A stretch of 12,278 bases of DNA from Mycoemilia scoparia (Eukaryota; Kickxellomycota; Kickxellomycetes; Kickxellales; Kickxellaceae), in NCBI GenBank assembly GCA_027575805.1, contig JANBPU010000412.1:1-12278 (forward strand). Reading direction: 5' to 3'. Position 1 is the stretch's first letter. Every line of letters begins with the position of its first letter. Both the position numbers and the translations under genes were made by a program. Below the pieces are notes generated by a model. That model ran no database searches and had not been told where the DNA came from. It worked only from the letters and a program-made list of their open reading frames with translations. This document shows, piece after piece, positions 9,435 through 12,278 of this stretch.

Positions 9435-9782
9435 GATGTGCATAATGAATAAATAATAGATATATACATAAAACACTTTTACCAAACCAGTATTGTATAT
9501 ATGGCAAGTTTTCACTAGTAACAGAATCTACGGTAGGCAGGCCCTCAGATTTTGACTCAATCATCAGTCATTTTATACACAACTACTGGGAACCCATTTT
9601 GCCTGATACCTCGTGAATTTGACTGTATATATATTGTTTTATAAGCATTTCGTGTAGACAGTATTGTTAAAATATAAAAGCAAAACTATAGAAGCGATGA
9701 CTTCAAGTAGGGTATTATCATAAACAGTTGGTTAGAAAATGATAAATTGGACAAAAGGGATAAGATGTATGAACAGTATTAG

Positions 9783-10070
9783 TTATGATCGTCTAATCTC
9801 CAACCCTCCTCTATTGTCCTCAAGCTGTGAAAGCTTATCGTTAAGAGCATAAATCTTATCAATATTGACTTTTATATCGTTTTTCAAACCATCAACTTTA
9901 TCGAAGTAATCTCTGCAATAAAATGGTAAGCAGTTTTTTCATAAACTTAACAATTTCCATTCTGTGTTTTTGATATCTCTATCCAAATTTTTGGCATGTT
10001 GGTAAAGTTGACTTAATCCTGTATCTAATACAAGCCAGATCTTGGTTACTTCTTTGAATACACCAATTGC
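9783..10070 (-). pseudogene. 3' part of a small coiled-coil protein gene, 5' end missing
   Basis: Two pieces on the minus strand read as clear coding sequence: 9952-10070 (FKEVTKIWLVLDTG...YQHAKNLDRDIKNTEWK) and 9783-9912 (DYFDKVDGLKND...SQLEDNRGGLEIRRS, then TAA). Together they give about 82 residues, mostly charged amphipathic helix. The gap 9913-9951 starts GTTAAG, has a CTTAC branch-like site and ends TGCAG, so it can be a 39-nt intron; read through, it contains an in-frame TGA. Upstream, a TGA at 10071-10073 closes the frame and no ATG exists, so a 5' exon is missing or lies out of reach. A MITE sits 135 bp upstream. The pattern KVD-L near the coiled coil is loosely reminiscent of the BLOC-1 subunit cappuccino/Cnl1, but that is a weak guess. 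It could also be the last exons of a live gene with a distant start. Confidence 0.5.
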
Positions 10071-10204
10071 TCAATTTTGTTGTTGGTTTAGTATTTTTAT
10101 CAGGGCATGTGTATGTATGTGTTTTGAGTCTGATACAAATTGATATGATACTCTTTGGGTGAGCTGAGATATCGTTACCTGTTTATGTAGAGCTTTGTTT
10201 GGAA

Positions 10205-10326
10205 ATATGGGTGATAAATTTTTAAAGGATGAATTTTGGTGGTCAGAGGTTAAAGGGGCAATCACAGCCAAGCAAATGTCCAGTTTTACTAGTAAGCATT
10301 CACCCTTCAAAAATTATTACCCATAT
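10205..10326. mobile_element. MITE-like element, copy 2 (122 bp)
   Basis: The left end reads ATATGGGTGATAAATTTTTA; the reverse complement of the right end reads ATATGGGTAATAATTTTTGA. The repeat can be followed for about 28 bp on each side, ending GGATGAA and GGGTGAA. The right terminus shares about 24 identical bases with that of the copy at 4881-4984 and the interiors are related in opposite orientation. It lies between the coiled-coil relic and a plus-strand coding relic. An open frame across it on the plus strand is a by-product of the repeats rather than a gene. Confidence 0.7.
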
Positions 10327-10332
10327 ATATAA

Positions 10333-10604
10333 ATGACACATGAACTTTCCTTAAAACCTATAGATCAAGTATTAAGCAATAAATCATTGAAAATCCTATT
10401 GAAATAAACAAGCTTCCAGAAGATGCTTTCAATTCATTCTTTAAAGATACTTTGAATATCTTGTTTGAAAAAGAGTATGATAATATAAGCAAGAAAGAGC
10501 AAGAACTTTTAGATAAATGTCCAAAAATTTGTACCACAGCCCTTCTATTGATGAGATATGTTAGGCCATGGCCTACATGTTTCACTACAATCGAATTTGA
10601 ATGA
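10333..10604 (+). pseudogene. Frameshifted coding relic of unknown family
   Basis: An ATG at 10333 opens MTHELSLKPIDQVLSNK. The protein-like reading then continues one frame back from 10383 to a TGA at 10602-10604, with stretches such as NKLPEDAFNSFFKDTLNI and EKEYDNISKKEQELLDKCP. The amino-acid mix looks like a globular, helix-rich protein, unlike the surrounding noise. A single-base loss near 10383 would explain the break. The last part overlaps the degenerate outer end of the long inverted repeat, so the frame was probably truncated by it. I do not recognise the family; an origin from a transposon-borne gene is possible. Confidence 0.4.
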
Positions 10605-10619
10605 ATCAAGCTTGTTCTG

Positions 10620-11095
10620 GACAATCCAGAACCATTCAAATTAACTTTCAATTAATCAGCGTGATTTTGGATCAACCAGAATTCCATTTCAAAAATCATA
10701 ATGCTACTTCTTTTTATTAGTTTAGTTAGTTCAATGAAGAGTTTCGCTATCTTTATTACCTTTTATATAATCATACTTTTATTTAGTTAAAAATAAAGTT
10801 GTGGTTGAAAGGATTTGAAGAGTTATAGTTTTAAACCTTATTGTTTTCCATTTGAAATTATTCTTTTCCGTCCATTGTCATTCCGGACGATTTCTATTTG
10901 ACAATCTTTATTTACATTCCCATCCCCATTCAGATTCATCCTGAACAATATTCTTATTCTGTTATTCATGCACCCTTGTGCTTTTCCCTTATCCCCGTTC
11001 TGAACGATTTTGAACCATTCTGAACGAAAGTCTTTTCAGTGACAACTTATCCAGAACAGTTGAGGCTCGTCCCAGACGACCCTGGTCTGTCAAGA
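10620..11095. repeat. Left arm of a long inverted repeat
   Basis: This arm pairs with 11228-11710 in reverse orientation. The best block is 10733-10826 against 11499-11592, 94 bp each with only a few mismatches. A second block, 10954-10981 against 11341-11368, is 28 bp and identical. A third, inner block near 11050-11091 matches about 11231-11272 with few changes and ends in CTGTC. Between blocks the arms have diverged by substitutions and indels. The outer boundary is blurred; weak similarity may go on to about 10555. Confidence 0.8.
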
Positions 11096-11227
11096 TATAC
11101 ACAAGGGTTATCAAGCAATACAAAGATCAAACTGGAGATCTACATTAATTCTTCTGCTTCTATGGCCAAGTTTATAAGTTTGTGCACTATCTCTACTATG
11201 ACTATAAATTTACCTTTGATTTATATT
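11096..11227. other. Spacer between the inverted repeat arms
   Basis: About 130 bp of sequence that does not pair with itself or resemble the arms. It would be the loop of a hairpin transcript. No gene is visible; an open frame across it starts in the arm with GTG and has no motif. Confidence 0.6.
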
Positions 11228-11710
11228 AATTGACAGACTAGGGTCATCTGGGACAAGCTTCAACTGTTCTGGGAAGTTGCCTCTGAAAAACTTTCATTCT
11301 AAATGGTTAAGAATCATTCAGAATGGGAGGGAAGGGCAAAGCACAAGGGTGCATGAATAACAGAATAAAATGGTATTGTCCAGAATGGTTCTGAAAGAAG
11401 AAAGGGGAATCTGATAAAAGGATATCAAGTGATAGTCATTCAGGATGATATTGAATGGGAAGGAATAATTTAAAATGGATAATAATAACTTATAAGGTAT
11501 AACTCTTCAAATCCTTTCAACCACAACTTTATTTTTAAATAAATAAAAGTATGATTATATAAAAGGTAATGAAGATAGCAAAACTCTTCATTAGACTAAA
11601 CTAGACTAATAAAAGGCAAGTGAGGATTACAATCCTCAGATTACAATCCTGGTTGAACTGAAATTACTCTGATCAACTAAAAGTTGGTCAGAGTGATCTT
11701 GGATCATTCA
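11228..11710. repeat. Right arm of the long inverted repeat
   Basis: The inner end reads TTGACAGACTAGGGTCATCT and corresponds to the same words on the minus strand ending at about 11093. The blocks at 11341-11368 and 11499-11592 are the strongest matches to the left arm. The stretch 11594-11710 is more diverged and includes a local tandem duplication (GATTACAATCCT at about 11626 and 11639). Weak similarity may reach about 11770. Confidence 0.8.
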
Positions 11711-12125
11711 GGACGAACTGATTCCATTTGGAATCTGTTGGGCTGTGACCATTCATGCCCACATATAATAACCCAGAATGATTCAGGATGATTCTGAATC
11801 ATGACGAATTACCTATTTTATTAATACTTTCTTTTATTAGCAATTTTATAATAATTTTGAGAAATAACCCTCTCATTTTACCTTTATATAATCATACTTG
11901 ACAGGCCAAGGTAGTTGGGGATGAACCAGGCCCGACAGGAAGTTGTAGAAAAGTTTTACAAGAGGATTCAGTACTGGTAAGAATGGTCCTGAATGAAAAA
12001 GAATCGTTCTGAATGAATGGGAATGATTCAGAACGAGATGGGATGATTCTGAACGGTAAAGAATGGTTCAGAATGAATAAGGATGAAAATGAATGGGAGT
12101 AAATTGTTCAGAATGGAAGGGGATA
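11690..12125. repeat. Rearranged third copy and degenerate GAATG/TTCAGA repeat field
   Basis: At 11879-11900 the words TTACCTTTATATAATCATAC repeat part of the left arm core in the same orientation. They are joined directly to TTGACAGGCCAAGGTAGTTG at about 11898, a diverged copy of the arm's inner end in the opposite orientation. From 11960 to 12125 the DNA is built of imperfect units such as GAATGATTCAGAACG and GAATGGTTCAGAATG, which are themselves near-palindromic. The same words are scattered through both arms. Confidence 0.6.
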
Positions 12126-12278
12126 GAATGAAACGTTAAGGAATCGCTTAAGGTAAATTATATAAGAATATAAATAACTTGTACACTAGCCTCCAAAACT
12201 GAGTCAAAAGAATTTTTAAAAACTTTTTTTACATATTTCTCAGCCAATAATTAAGCCAAGTTAGTAATTTAAATTGCA
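12126..12278. other. Window end with no feature seen
   Basis: AT-rich sequence after the repeat field. I find no gene, no repeat unit of the neighbouring field and no clear element end. Confidence 0.5.

Larger units (their letters stand above)
5820..9780. other. Long gene-poor region
   Basis: Nearly 4 kb in which I find no convincing coding exon, tRNA, rRNA or recognisable non-coding RNA on either strand. Open frames are short and low in complexity, and they lack family motifs. The region holds several microsatellites: GA/GATA at about 7459-7484, ATG at about 7738-7752, and CAG at 9411-9434. Local base composition is strongly AT-rich. It may be plain intergenic DNA, decayed transposons, or unannotated non-coding transcription; the sequence alone cannot decide. 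Confidence 0.55.

Noticed and set aside
5330..9780. Search for tRNA, rRNA and CRISPR-like arrays
   Set aside because: No GGTTCRA-type B box with a paired acceptor stem, no rRNA-like sequence, and no regularly spaced identical repeats.
10071..10310. Minus-strand frame of 79 codons upstream of the coiled-coil piece
   Set aside because: It begins with TTG in the MITE terminus and most of its length is MITE sequence, so it is not a real upstream exon. A donor-like CAGGTAACG at about 10180 was considered but gives no good partner acceptor.
10205..10330. Plus-strand frame across MITE copy 2 that looked protein-like
   Set aside because: It is bounded by the two inverted termini; the similarity between 4955-4984 and 10302-10326 is at DNA level and stops at the repeat ends.
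10358..10651. Minus-strand frame of 97 codons
   Set aside because: The plus strand of the same region has better coding character, and the frame runs into the inverted-repeat arm.
11039..11233. Plus-strand frame of 64 codons across the spacer of the inverted repeat
   Set aside because: It starts with GTG within the arm and has no motif; the spacer shows no coding bias.

Overview
This window looks like nuclear DNA of a filamentous fungus, most likely an early-diverging one of the Mucoromycota type. It is AT-rich. One gene is cut by five introns of 107-165 nt with GTAAGT-like donors, and another encodes a C2H2 zinc-finger regulator full of Gln, Ser, Thr and Asn runs. Microsatellites and small DNA transposons are common. 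The taxonomic call is an inference from style, not from a marker gene.

Layout. The left edge (1-77) is the end of a mariner/Stowaway-type transposon with a TA target site. Next, on the minus strand, comes a complete six-exon FCF1/UTP24 gene (172-1387), whose exons I assembled from splice signals and family conservation into a 196-residue PIN-domain protein. Upstream on the same strand is a single-exon gene (1961-3799) for a 612-residue two-finger C2H2 transcription factor. It has an ATG-free leader, a (CT)34 tract and a TATA box near 4160. FCF1 makes ribosomes and the zinc-finger protein regulates transcription. They are tandem genes with separate promoters and terminators, and I see no functional link between them.

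From about 4,330 to 9,780 I find no supportable protein gene or RNA gene. There are microsatellites and a 104-bp inverted-repeat element (MITE) at 4881-4984.

The right-hand part (9783-12278) is a transposon graveyard. It holds the 3' part of a coiled-coil gene (minus, 9783-10070), a second copy of the same MITE family (10205-10326), a frameshifted coding relic (plus, 10333-10604), and a very long inverted repeat (arms roughly 10620-11095 and 11228-11710, spacer about 130 bp). A rearranged third copy of the same repeat family follows, embedded in degenerate repeats rich in GAATGATTCAGAATG-like words. The most interesting items are the MITE family, recognisable from two copies within this window, and the long inverted repeat, which if transcribed would form a hairpin dsRNA of almost 500 bp.
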